Shown here one piece after another: positions 18,012 to 26,457 of a stretch of 64,000 nt of DNA. This DNA comes from Tessaracoccus antarcticus. GTDB lineage: Bacteria > Actinomycetota > Actinomycetes > Propionibacteriales > Propionibacteriaceae. A program made the translations under genes and the position numbers. The stretch is from assembly GCF_003688855.1 (NCBI RefSeq), contig NZ_REFW01000001.1, positions 620,001 to 684,000 on the forward strand, given 5' to 3'. The notes below the pieces were generated by a model. The model did not search any database. It saw only the letters and a list, made by a program, of their open reading frames with translations, and was not told the origin of the DNA. Each line of letters opens with the position of its first letter. Position 1 is the stretch's first letter.

Positions 18012-19349
18012 ATGTCGACACCTGTGACCAACGACACGCCACACCTTGAGTCCGAGTTCGAGCACGAGCCGGTTCCCCAGGAGCACCGCAAGTCCCTCCT
18101 GACGGTGTCCGCCGTCTGGATCGGCTTCCCCATGATCCTCACGAACGCGGTGCCCGGCGGCCTTGTCGTCGCCGCACTGGGCTTCCGCTCCGGAATCGCC
18201 GCCATCATCGTCGCGAACATCATCATGGCCGTGTACGTGGGACTCCTCAGCTATCGCGCCGGGCAGACGGGCAAGAACTTCGCGCTGCAGACGACCGAGA
18301 CTTTCGGCACAGTCGGCTACACCATCGCCTCCGGCTTCCTCGCGACGATCGTGGTGGGGTGGTTTGCCTTCAACACAGGCGCCACGGGGTCGGCCCTGCA
18401 CAACTCGTTCGGTTGGAATGAGCCACTCGTCGCGTTCATCGTCGGCATCGCCTTCATCGCCGTCACGTTCGTCGGCTTCAAGGCGCTGTCCCTGTTGAGC
18501 GGCCTCGCTGCGCCGTTGTTCGTCGTCGCCCTCGTGGTCGCCCTGGTCATCGGGGCGCAGACCAACGACTTCAGCCAGGTCGTGTCCTACCCCGGTGTGG
18601 GTGGTGGCATGACGTTCGGCATCGCCGTGACGGCCATCATGGCCACCTTCCTCGACTCGGGCACCATGGCCGCCGACTTCACCCGCTGGTCGAAGAACGG
18701 CCGGCAGGGAGTCATCGCGACGGCGACGGCGTTCCCCTTCGCGAGCCTCGTGGCGCAGGTCGGCGGCGGCGTGGCCGTCGCAGCCGGACTCATCGCCAAC
18801 GCCTCCGTCAACGGTGGGGACTTCACTCCCATCCTGACCGGGCCCAACAACTGGTTGCTCAACGTTTTGGTCGTCGTCTTCGTCATCATCAACCTTGGCT
18901 CGGTGTGCACGCACTGCCTCTACAACGGGGCACTCAGCTGGTCACACATCACGCGATCCAAGATGCGGTTGCTCACGCTCATCCTGGGCGCCGTCGGCCT
19001 TGCGGCGGCGGTGCTGGGAGCCTGGCACTACTACGTGAGCTGGCTCGCGCTGCTCGGGGTCATCGTTCCGCCGCTCGGTGCCATCCTCATCGCCGACCAG
19101 ATCGTCCTCGCCAAGCGCCTCAGGAACCGGCCCCAGCGCAGGGTTCGTGCGAGTGCATTCATCGCCTGGGGGGCCGGCGCGCTCGTCGCCCTGATCGTGC
19201 ACCAGTTCGTCCCGGTGCTGTCGGACGCCGTCGTGGGCCTGCTGGTCGGCTTCGTCGTCTACCTCGCCATCGAGGGTCCGCAGAAGGCGGCCTCAGGGAC
19301 GACGGTTCAGCCGGAAAGTGCAATCAATCCGGCGACGCCCGCCAGGTAG
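18012..19349 (+). CDS. NCS1-family permease, cytosine permease-like
   Basis: 445 residues, about 12 membrane segments. The early VSAVWIGFPMILTNAVPGG and the mid-protein LDSGTMAADFTRWSK match CodB-like NCS1 symporters for cytosine, purines and related compounds. The N-terminal 30 residues are hydrophilic and acidic. No cytosine deaminase or purine pathway gene is next to it, so the substrate is uncertain. The last 43 bp overlap tail-to-tail with the cation exchanger gene on the other strand. An inverted repeat upstream may bind the neighbouring SufR-like regulator or another factor. Confidence 0.85.
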   Translation: MSTPVTNDTPHLESEFEHEPVPQEHRKSLLTVSAVWIGFPMILTNAVPGGLVVAALGFRSGIAAIIVANIIMAVYVGLLSYRAGQTGKNFALQTTETFGTVGYTIASGFLATIVVGWFAFNTGATGSALHNSFGWNEPLVAFIVGIAFIAVTFVGFKALSLLSGLAAPLFVVALVVALVIGAQTNDFSQVVSYPGVGGGMTFGIAVTAIMATFLDSGTMAADFTRWSKNGRQGVIATATAFPFASLVAQVGGGVAVAAGLIANASVNGGDFTPILTGPNNWLLNVLVVVFVIINLGSVCTHCLYNGALSWSHITRSKMRLLTLILGAVGLAAAVLGAWHYYVSWLALLGVIVPPLGAILIADQIVLAKRLRNRPQRRVRASAFIAWGAGALVALIVHQFVPVLSDAVVGLLVGFVVYLAIEGPQKAASGTTVQPESAINPATPAR

Positions 19350-20374
19350 AGCACCAGGACTGCGATGCTGTCGATTCCGAGCCGGGCATGCTGCTTGGCC
19401 GGCCGGAACACCAGTCCTGCCATGTAGACCACCGTGAGCAACGCGCCCAGCCCCGTGAGGTAGATGTCTGACGCATGCGCCCCCGGCAACACTGACGTGC
19501 CGGAGACGAGGACCGCCAGCAGGAACAGCACCGGGAGGAAGGCGTTGCCGCCGAAGATGTCACCGAAGGCCAACTTGTAATCACCGGCCTTCGTGGACGT
19601 CAGGCCCGTGCTGAGCTCCGGCAGGGAGGTGGCCGCCGCCAGCACCGTCGCGCCGAACAGGACGCCCGAGAGGCCCACGTGGTCGGCAGCAGCCGTGCCG
19701 CTCTCCTCGGCCAGGACGCCGGCGACCAGTGTCGCGAGGGCGGCGGCTGCGAACACCGCGACTGCCTTGACGGTGCTCGTCCCCTTGGCCTTGGAAGCTG
19801 TTGCTTCCTGCGAGTGCCCGCGTGGCCTGGATTGACTGTCGGGTGCTTCACCGTTGCCCGTCCACGGCAGCTTTCTGGCGGCCCTTTTTGTCAGCACGAG
19901 GCCGGCAACCCACACGGCGGCGATGAGGACGACGTCGGGTGAGAGCCGGAAGAACACCAGGTCCGCGGGCAGTTGGGTGCCCATCACCACGACCGCCAGG
20001 ACGGCCAGGACCACCGCGCCCTCGATGACCAGGGTGAGGCTGGCGGCCTGGTACGTGAGGGGCCGTTTCTCACGGACGCCGAAGGCGTCGAGCGCGACGA
20101 GAACAACTGTCTGGATCGCGATACCCCCCAGGATGTTGCTCACCGCGACGTCCACGTGACCGCTGGCCGAGGCGCTGTAGGTGATGGCGATCTCGGGCAG
20201 GTTGGTCGCCACCGCGAGAAGTATGAGTCCTCCCAACGCCTGACCCAGGTGGAGTCGACTGGACAGCACGTCGGTGTACTTGGACAACCAGATGCCCGCC
20301 ACCCAGATGATGGCGGCGCTTGCGACGAAGACCAGCACCTCCGCCCAGAACGGCAATTCCGGCAACAGCGTCAT
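19307..20374 (-). CDS. Sodium/calcium exchanger (CaCA) family protein
   Basis: 355 residues with two inverted alpha-repeats typical of the family: LLAVATNLPEIAITYSAS followed by SNILGG in the N-terminal half, and TVLAAATSLPELSTGLTS followed by GDIFGGNAFLPVLF in the C-terminal half. About 10 membrane helices surround a hydrophilic central loop (roughly 165-195). Such proteins exchange Ca2+ or other cations for Na+ or H+ at the plasma membrane. The C-terminal 43 bp overlap the convergent permease gene, so transcription of the two may interfere. Confidence 0.85.
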   Translation of the reverse strand: MTLLPELPFWAEVLVFVASAAIIWVAGIWLSKYTDVLSSRLHLGQALGGLILLAVATNLPEIAITYSASASGHVDVAVSNILGGIAIQTVVLVALDAFGVREKRPLTYQAASLTLVIEGAVVLAVLAVVVMGTQLPADLVFFRLSPDVVLIAAVWVAGLVLTKRAARKLPWTGNGEAPDSQSRPRGHSQEATASKAKGTSTVKAVAVFAAAALATLVAGVLAEESGTAAADHVGLSGVLFGATVLAAATSLPELSTGLTSTKAGDYKLAFGDIFGGNAFLPVLFLLAVLVSGTSVLPGAHASDIYLTGLGALLTVVYMAGLVFRPAKQHARLGIDSIAVLVLYLAGVAGLIALSG

Positions 20375-20476
20375 TGATGAATATTAGTGCGCATACGGGT
20401 GGAACAATATGGTCCGGGATCCCCTTTTTCATGGGCACCGCGGGGTGGGAGGACCCAGCTGTGGCAGCCTCTGACC

Positions 20477-21892
20477 GTGACATTCCAGTCGGGGAGAGCA
20501 ACAGCCACATCGAGACCCCACTCGACGCTGTGGTGGGTCCTGGGCATCACGCTGGCCGGGCTGGTGTTCGACGGCTACGACCTCGTCGTCTACGGCGCGG
20601 TCATGCCGGAGTTCCGCAAGCCCGGAGGCCTGATCCACTCGGCACTGTCCGCGGAGAGCCAGGCGGCGCTGACGGCGTCGGCGGGTGTTGAACCCGGCGC
20701 CCTCACCCCGGCCATGCAGTCGGCGATCGGGGAAGCGGCGTCGCTGGGCGGGGTCCTGGGCAGTTGCGCGCTGTTCGGTGTCCTCGTGGGGGCGCTGCTC
20801 GTGGGTGCAGTGGGGGACCGGGTGGGTCGCCGTCGACCCATGCTGGTGTCCATCGCCTGGTTGTCCATCGGCATGGCGCTGACGGCCCTGTCCACGAGTG
20901 CCGTCATGTTCGGGACGCTGCGGTTCGTCACGGGTCTCGGGATCGGCGCGCTGGTGGCCACCACAGCGGCCGTGGTGTCGGAGTTCGCACCCAGGGGCCG
21001 CAAGAACGTGGCCAACGCCGTTGTCTACAGCGGTGTGCCGCTCGGCTCCACCCTGTCGGCTCTGGCGGCCATCCTGCTGCTGGAGCCACTCGGCTGGCGT
21101 GGTCTGTTCTTGCTGGGTGCTCTTCCGCTGATCACGCTGCTGCCGGTGGCGTGGTTCAAGCTGCCGGAGTCGCCGGTGTGGTTGGAGTCGCGCAGTCGAC
21201 GGGACCTCAGCGGGGCAGTGGGGAGTCTGATCGCTGAGGAGCGGGTCGGATTCGCCGGTCTCATCGGGCGGCGGTTCCTCCTGCCCACCATCCTGCTCGG
21301 GATGCTGAGTGCCACGGGACTGCTGCTCGTGTACTCGCTGAACACGTGGCTGCCGCAACTGACGGGGCCGCTGCTCGGGTCCCGCGCCTCGTTGGCGCTG
21401 TTGCTGGCGCTGAACCTGGGGGCTGTCGTGGGCGGGCTCTTCGGCTCGACGCTGGCTGACCGGTGGGGCGCCCGCCCGGTGATCGCGGGCTTCTTCACCG
21501 TCGGGGGTCTCGGGATCCTGCTCGTGACCGCCACCCACAGTCCCGACCTCATCGGGCTCCTGCTCGTGGTCATCGGCGTGGTCGGGATGGGGACGTCGGG
21601 GACGCAGACGCTGATCTACGGCTTCGTCGCCAACTACTACCCCACATCGATGCGTGCGGCCGCGGTCGCATGGTGCGCCGGGTTCGGGCGGCTGGGCGGC
21701 GTGGCCGGACCGATCGTCGGCGGAATGCTGGCCGCCGCCTTCCCCACGGACCCCACCCCGGTGTTCTGGGTACTGGCGGGTGTCTGCGGCGTGGGAGTCG
21801 TTATCTGCCTGGCCACCCCGGCCCGGCCCCCCTGCGTTGCTCCGCCCGAAACTGCCGGACGTGCGCCAGGCGATGGTGGCCTCGGCCTCTAG
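20477..21892 (+). CDS. MFS transporter, aromatic acid:H+ symporter (AAHS)-like
   Basis: 471 residues from GTG 20477, chosen so that about 20 hydrophilic residues precede the first helix; longer in-frame starts exist upstream to 20387. TM1 contains the AAHS landmark GLVFDGYDLVVYGAVMP, and loop 2-3 reads GDRVGRRRP. About 12 helices are visible. AAHS members such as PcaK and BenK import benzoate-type acids with protons. No aromatic catabolic genes are adjacent, so the substrate is undetermined. The ribosome site is weak. The C-terminus has a Pro/Gly-rich tail. Confidence 0.8.
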   Translation: MTFQSGRATATSRPHSTLWWVLGITLAGLVFDGYDLVVYGAVMPEFRKPGGLIHSALSAESQAALTASAGVEPGALTPAMQSAIGEAASLGGVLGSCALFGVLVGALLVGAVGDRVGRRRPMLVSIAWLSIGMALTALSTSAVMFGTLRFVTGLGIGALVATTAAVVSEFAPRGRKNVANAVVYSGVPLGSTLSALAAILLLEPLGWRGLFLLGALPLITLLPVAWFKLPESPVWLESRSRRDLSGAVGSLIAEERVGFAGLIGRRFLLPTILLGMLSATGLLLVYSLNTWLPQLTGPLLGSRASLALLLALNLGAVVGGLFGSTLADRWGARPVIAGFFTVGGLGILLVTATHSPDLIGLLLVVIGVVGMGTSGTQTLIYGFVANYYPTSMRAAAVAWCAGFGRLGGVAGPIVGGMLAAAFPTDPTPVFWVLAGVCGVGVVICLATPARPPCVAPPETAGRAPGDGGLGL

Positions 21893-22006
21893 CCCCACCC
21901 GCGCGTCGGGTTGTTGGGTGGTGACCACGCCCCCGCTCCGGATGTGGGTGGCATGCCTACACCCTGGGTGCGCGGGACGACGGCCTCACGGTGGAGGGCG
22001 AAGCGA

Positions 22007-23518
22007 TTACTTCACTTGAACGGTTCGCACGTGGTAGCCGGTGGGGCCGTCGGGCAGCACGTCCTGGACGACGTCTGTCTGGACCTCACCCTTGCCGTCG
22101 GTGGCACGGGCCGTGAGCTGGTGCGTTCCGGACTCCGCCTTCCAGGGCAGGTGCCACTGCCTCCAGTAGTCGGCGTCGACGTCCTCGCCGAGCGTGGCCT
22201 CCTGCCAGGGGCCGTCGTCCACGCGGACCTCCACCTTGCTGATGCCACGGTGCGTGGCCCACGCGACGCCAGCGATGGTGGCATCCCCCGCGGAGAGGTC
22301 GTTGCCGGGGACGTCGATTCTGGTGGCCGTCTTCACGGGGCCCTGCTCGCCCCATCCGCGTTTCGTCCAGTAGGACTGTGCCTCGTCGAACGTGGTCAGG
22401 GTCAGCTTCTCGAGCCACTTGGTGGCGCCCACGTAGCCGTAGAGGCCGGGGGTGAGGAGGCGGGCCGGGAAGCCGTGCACCCGGGTGAGGGGCTGCCCGT
22501 CCATGGCGACGGCGATCATCGCGTCGCGACCGTCCAGCATCACGCCCAGTGGTGTGGAGGCCGAGAAACCATCGGCGCCAGAGCTGAGGATCTGCTCGGC
22601 ACGGGCCTCGGGGTCCGCTCGCCGGATGATGTCGGCCACCAGGACCCCTTGCCACCGTGTGCTGCCGACGTAGGGTCCGCCAATGGGGTTGCTGACGCAG
22701 GTGAGGGTGACGTCCCGCTCCACCATGGGCATGGCCAGCAGTTCGTCGAAGGTGATGGTGAAGGGGTTGCGGACCATGCCGTCGATGACGAGTTCCCAGT
22801 CCGCGGCCTCGCGTCGGGGGACGCTGAGGGCGATGTCGATGCGGTAGAAGTCCTCGATGGGGGTGCGCAGCGGCGACAGTCCACTGATGGTGGTCTCCAG
22901 ACCCGGCGCCAGCGTGGAGGTGGTGGTGGGGGTGGGCAACGCGATGGGTGGGACGCCGACGGCCGCGGGACGGACCATGCCCTCCACCGCGGCCAACCCC
23001 AGCCCGCCCAGGGCGACGCCAGCGCCGCCGATCATGAACAAGCGGCGGTTCGGTTCCGTGGTGTCAGCGTTGGTGGCCTCTTCAAGGGCCCGCAGCCGCC
23101 CAATTCCCCAGCGCAGCACCCACACCGCAACCAGTGCAGCCAGCATGCCGGCGAGAATGCTCGTGGGCGAGGACGCCGCACGGGTGGTGGCGATGAGCCC
23201 CGAGCCCAGACCCAGCGCACCCAGCAGTACCGCACCCACCCAGCCGGTGCGTCGCTGCAGGACGCCGGCGACCCAGCCCAGTGCGGCCACAGCAATGGCG
23301 ATCACGACGAGCAGGAAAGCCTTGTCGCCAGTCCCGAAGGTGGCCACCGCCCACTCCTTGACGGGGGCCGGAGTCAGGTCGATGACGAAACTGCCCACCG
23401 CATCCATCGGCGACGACGAGGGGCCCGTGAAAATGGAGGTGATCTGTCCTGCGAGTACCCCGACGAGGGCCGCAGCCAATCCCCAGACCCCGGCTGTGCC
23501 CTGCCTCGCGTGTCCCAT
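22007..23518 (-). CDS. Membrane-anchored molybdopterin-dependent oxidoreductase, sulfite oxidase-like
   Basis: 503 residues from ATG 23518. The N-terminal ~190 residues hold about four to five membrane segments (GLAAALVGVLAGQITSIF, AFLLVVIAIAVAALGWV, ILAGMLAALVAVWVLRW and RRLFMIGGAGVALGG). A Mo-cofactor domain follows (about 240-400) with VTLTCVSNPIGG, whose Cys at about 274 is the expected molybdenum ligand, then a C-terminal dimerization-type domain (KVEVRVDDGPWQEATLG). The catalytic part is probably outside the cytoplasmic membrane. TAAAGT seven bases before the ATG suggests a leaderless transcript; no ribosome site is visible. The physiological substrate is unknown. Confidence 0.85.
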   Translation of the reverse strand: MGHARQGTAGVWGLAAALVGVLAGQITSIFTGPSSSPMDAVGSFVIDLTPAPVKEWAVATFGTGDKAFLLVVIAIAVAALGWVAGVLQRRTGWVGAVLLGALGLGSGLIATTRAASSPTSILAGMLAALVAVWVLRWGIGRLRALEEATNADTTEPNRRLFMIGGAGVALGGLGLAAVEGMVRPAAVGVPPIALPTPTTTSTLAPGLETTISGLSPLRTPIEDFYRIDIALSVPRREAADWELVIDGMVRNPFTITFDELLAMPMVERDVTLTCVSNPIGGPYVGSTRWQGVLVADIIRRADPEARAEQILSSGADGFSASTPLGVMLDGRDAMIAVAMDGQPLTRVHGFPARLLTPGLYGYVGATKWLEKLTLTTFDEAQSYWTKRGWGEQGPVKTATRIDVPGNDLSAGDATIAGVAWATHRGISKVEVRVDDGPWQEATLGEDVDADYWRQWHLPWKAESGTHQLTARATDGKGEVQTDVVQDVLPDGPTGYHVRTVQVK

Positions 23519-23584
23519 GGGAAGTACTTTACGTTTGCACGACAAACATCCGGCCAGCGGCTGATTTGCGCAAGAGGGACCCCC

Positions 23585-23613
23585 TATTATTTGCACAGGT
23601 TAGGCTGTGCTAA
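23585..23613 (+). promoter_or_regulatory. feo promoter -10 with IdeR/DtxR-type iron box
   Basis: TATTAT at 23585-23590 fits a -10 element. The 19-mer at 23595-23613 (ACAGGTTAGGCTGTGCTAA) matches 14 of 19 positions of the consensus TWAGGTWAGSCTWACCTWA, covering the expected start site and ending 9 bp before feoA. Iron-bound IdeR/DtxR would be expected to repress the operon. The match was made by eye. Confidence 0.7.
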
Positions 23614-23622
23614 CTTTTCTCC

Positions 23623-23910
23623 ATGACACTTGCGGAGCACCTGGGACAGCGTCAGTGCGTGGCCGCCGGCGGCCGGGCAAAGACATGCAGCCTTGCGGAG
23701 CTCGGCTGCGACTGTCCCGCCAAGATCATCGGCTTCACCAGCGATGACCAGATCTCCCGCCGCCTCTTCGACCTCGGATTCGCCCCGGGTCAGGTGGCCG
23801 CCCTCGTCCGCAGAGCCCCCATGCGCGACCCCATGGTGTTCAACGTCGGTGGTTCCGAGATCGTGCTGCGCAAGCGTGAGGCCAGCAGAATCGTCGTGGA
23901 GCAACAGTGA
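23623..23910 (+). CDS. feoA: Ferrous iron transport protein A
   Basis: 95 residues with an SH3-like FeoA domain (about 20-92), including RRLFDLGFAPGQVAALVRRAP and FNVGGSEIVLRKREASRIVV. FeoA is a small cytosolic partner required for FeoB-mediated Fe2+ uptake. An N-terminal extension carries cysteines at about 12, 22, 29 and 31. The last codons overlap the feoB start (GTGA), indicating translational coupling. The upstream iron box implies induction under iron limitation. Confidence 0.9.
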   Translation: MTLAEHLGQRQCVAAGGRAKTCSLAELGCDCPAKIIGFTSDDQISRRLFDLGFAPGQVAALVRRAPMRDPMVFNVGGSEIVLRKREASRIVVEQQ

Positions 23911-25847
23911 GCTGCCACGCCGAGCCACCCATCAGGGTTGGCACGGCACCCCCGCGGTTCGCGCTGGTGGGCAGCCCCAACGCGGGCAAGACCACTCTTT
24001 TCAACTCCCTGACGGGCCTGCGTGCCAAGACCGGCAACTACCCCGGCGTCACGGTGGCCAGGTACGAGGGCAGGCACATCCTCGACGACGACTCCCACGT
24101 CACCATCGAGGACCTCCCCGGCACCTATTCCCTGGACCCCATGAGCCCTGACGAGCAGGTGGTGGCGACGGTCCTCGAGGCGGGTACCAGTGGCGACGAA
24201 CCGCTGGACGGACTCATCGTCCTGCTCGATGCCACCAACCTGCGCCGATCCCTGGGCCTCCTTGCGCAGGTGCAACAGCTGCCCCACCCCATCACCGTGG
24301 TGCTGACGTTCACCGACGAACTGGCCCGCCGTGGAGGCTCCGTCGACGTCCTGGCTCTCTCCCGCGCCACAGGTGTCCGGTTCATCCCCGTCATCGCCGG
24401 CGACAAGCGGGGCGTCGCGAGCCTGTCAGAGTCCATGGGCGACGTCGCCTCCTGGCCGAAGCCCATGCTGCCGCCACCCACCGACCCTTCGGGCGTCGCG
24501 GACTGGGCCACCTCCGTTCTGGATTCCGCATCGTTCCGCGCGCCCGGCTCCGACAAGCGCACCAGCCGCATCGACGGCGTCCTCCTGCACCCTGTGTGGG
24601 GCACGGTCATCTTCTTCGTCACGATGATGGCGTTCTTCCAGGTGATCTTCAGTGTGGCCGCCCCCATGCAGGACGGCATCGAGACGCTCTTCGCCTGGCT
24701 GGGTGGGGTGGCCCGTGCCAACATCCCCGTGGCGTGGCTGTCCAGTCTCGTGGCCGACGCCCTGCTTGCGGGTGTGGGCGGGGTACTGGTGTTCCTCCCG
24801 CAGATCGCCCTCCTGTTCCTTCTGATCTCCCTGCTCGAGGGCAGCGGCTACCTCTCGCGTGCCGCTTTCCTCATGGACAGGGTGATGGGCTGGGCCGGAC
24901 TGGAGGGGCGGGCCTTCGTCGCACTCCTGAGCTCCATGGCCTGCGCCATCCCCGGCATCATGGCCACCCGGACCCTGCCGTCGGCCAAGGACCGGATCGC
25001 CACCATGATGGGTGCCCCCCTCATGACCTGCTCCGCACGCCTGCCCGTCTACGTGCTGCTCATCGGCATGCTCGTGCCCGGTGATCTGCGCTTCGGTCCG
25101 CTCGGCGCGCAGGGCGCCATCATGTTCGGGCTGTACCTGCTGGGGGCCATCTCGGCCATGTTGTCGGCATGGTTCTTCAAGAAGATCATCGGCCGCTCCG
25201 GCGTCGGGCTGCCGTTCTACATGGAGATGCCCTCCTACCGCCTCCCCCGGGGGCGCACCATCGCCGTGTCGGTGTGGGACGCCTGCAAGGCCTTCCTCAA
25301 GAAGGTCACAAGCATCATCATGCTCACCACCATCATCTTGTGGGGGCTCCTGAACTTTCCGCTGCGCTCCGACGCCGACCTCCAGCGCGCCGGCATCGAC
25401 AGCCGCGACGAGGTGGCGGTGAAGGCATTCGTCATCGACAACTCGATCGCCGCGGGTATCGGACGGGCCGTGTCTCCGGTCTTCGAACCATTGGGCTTCG
25501 ACTGGCGCATCAACGTGGGCGTGTTGTCCTCCCTGGCGGCCCGCGAGGTGTTCGTCTCCACGCTCGGCCAGGTGGCCGCAGCCGAGGATCCGGACGACCC
25601 GGTGGCGGCACTGACGAACATGACGCACACGGATGGCGCGCACGTGGGGGAGAAGGTGTTCACCCCGTCGACCGTCGCGGCGCTGCTGGTGTTCTTCGTC
25701 TACGCGTTGCAGTGCATGTCCACACTGGGCGTCATGCGCCGGGAGACCGGCACCTGGAAGTGGCCCGTCATCGCTTTTGTGTACATGGGCGGGTTGGCCT
25801 GGCTCATGGCGTGGCTCGCGAAACTCGTGGTGGGAGGCATGGCATGA
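23907..25847 (+). CDS. feoB: Ferrous iron transporter FeoB
   Basis: 646 residues from GTG 23907, overlapping the feoA stop. The N-terminal G domain shows G1 GSPNAGKT (22-29), G2 around NYPGVTVARYEG and G3 DLPGTYSLDPMSPDEQ. The G4 position reads LTFTDELARRGG, lacking the Asn of the usual NxxD. The membrane part includes the Gate motifs around LEGSGYLSRAAFLMDR and MACAIPGIMATRT, and AREVFVSTLGQ. It imports Fe2+ across the inner membrane. The start of the next gene overlaps the stop (ATGA), so three proteins are likely made in coordinated amounts. Confidence 0.92.
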   Translation: MSCHAEPPIRVGTAPPRFALVGSPNAGKTTLFNSLTGLRAKTGNYPGVTVARYEGRHILDDDSHVTIEDLPGTYSLDPMSPDEQVVATVLEAGTSGDEPLDGLIVLLDATNLRRSLGLLAQVQQLPHPITVVLTFTDELARRGGSVDVLALSRATGVRFIPVIAGDKRGVASLSESMGDVASWPKPMLPPPTDPSGVADWATSVLDSASFRAPGSDKRTSRIDGVLLHPVWGTVIFFVTMMAFFQVIFSVAAPMQDGIETLFAWLGGVARANIPVAWLSSLVADALLAGVGGVLVFLPQIALLFLLISLLEGSGYLSRAAFLMDRVMGWAGLEGRAFVALLSSMACAIPGIMATRTLPSAKDRIATMMGAPLMTCSARLPVYVLLIGMLVPGDLRFGPLGAQGAIMFGLYLLGAISAMLSAWFFKKIIGRSGVGLPFYMEMPSYRLPRGRTIAVSVWDACKAFLKKVTSIIMLTTIILWGLLNFPLRSDADLQRAGIDSRDEVAVKAFVIDNSIAAGIGRAVSPVFEPLGFDWRINVGVLSSLAAREVFVSTLGQVAAAEDPDDPVAALTNMTHTDGAHVGEKVFTPSTVAALLVFFVYALQCMSTLGVMRRETGTWKWPVIAFVYMGGLAWLMAWLAKLVVGGMA

Positions 25848-26413
25848 GGAAGCCCATCCATCCGGAGGCCGTCACCGGAGAGCCGCAGGCCATCCGCTGG
25901 GTGGTCGACACCGGTGACCTTCCCGTCGGCGAGGTGCTGCATGCTGCCGGGACACTGGGCCCCATGATGGAATACGGCGTCATCACCCGCATGTTCGTGG
26001 AGCGCGGCTCCGTCTGGACGTGGCTGGCGCCAGAGCACACCTGGACAGACCGGGGACCACGGATCCGCGACGCCGTGGTCGCTGGCGTCGACGCCGACGG
26101 CTGGGACGTCACCGATGGCTCCGCGGACCTGTTGCGCTTCATTGCAGACGATGTCGTGCACGGTCAGTTGTTCACCTTCATCACCTCCCACGGAGGCCAG
26201 ATCTCGGTGGTTGACGCCACCATCGACGCCGTGGTCCTGGATTTCGGGGGCGCCTGTGCCGACTGCCCCGCCCAGGGGCAGACGCTGCACGACCGCGTGG
26301 AGGTCACGTTGCGTGCCCGCTATCCCCGTCTGCGTGAGGTGTCGAAGCTGGCGTCGAGCCATTCCGCCGCTCCTCGTCCCCGGTCGCCGCTGCACCTCCT
26401 CAAGCGGACCTGA
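25844..26413 (+). CDS. NifU/Nfu C-terminal-domain protein coupled to feoAB
   Basis: 189 residues. ATG 25844 overlaps the feoB stop. Residues about 15-95 form a domain I do not recognise (TLGPMMEYGVITRMFVERGS). Residues about 96-165 resemble the Nfu scaffold: HGGQISVVDATIDAVVLDF then GGACADCPAQG, with the Cys138-x2-Cys141 pair that binds a [4Fe-4S] cluster between monomers in Nfu proteins. Third place in a feo operon is usually feoC, a small winged-helix protein that can bind Fe-S; this gene may take that place or deliver imported iron to cluster assembly. The role is inference, the domain call fairly firm. Confidence 0.75.
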   Translation: MRKPIHPEAVTGEPQAIRWVVDTGDLPVGEVLHAAGTLGPMMEYGVITRMFVERGSVWTWLAPEHTWTDRGPRIRDAVVAGVDADGWDVTDGSADLLRFIADDVVHGQLFTFITSHGGQISVVDATIDAVVLDFGGACADCPAQGQTLHDRVEVTLRARYPRLREVSKLASSHSAAPRPRSPLHLLKRT

Positions 26414-26457
26414 CGCCAGCGATTGCGGACGGTGGATGGCGGGTCCAGCTCCGGTGT

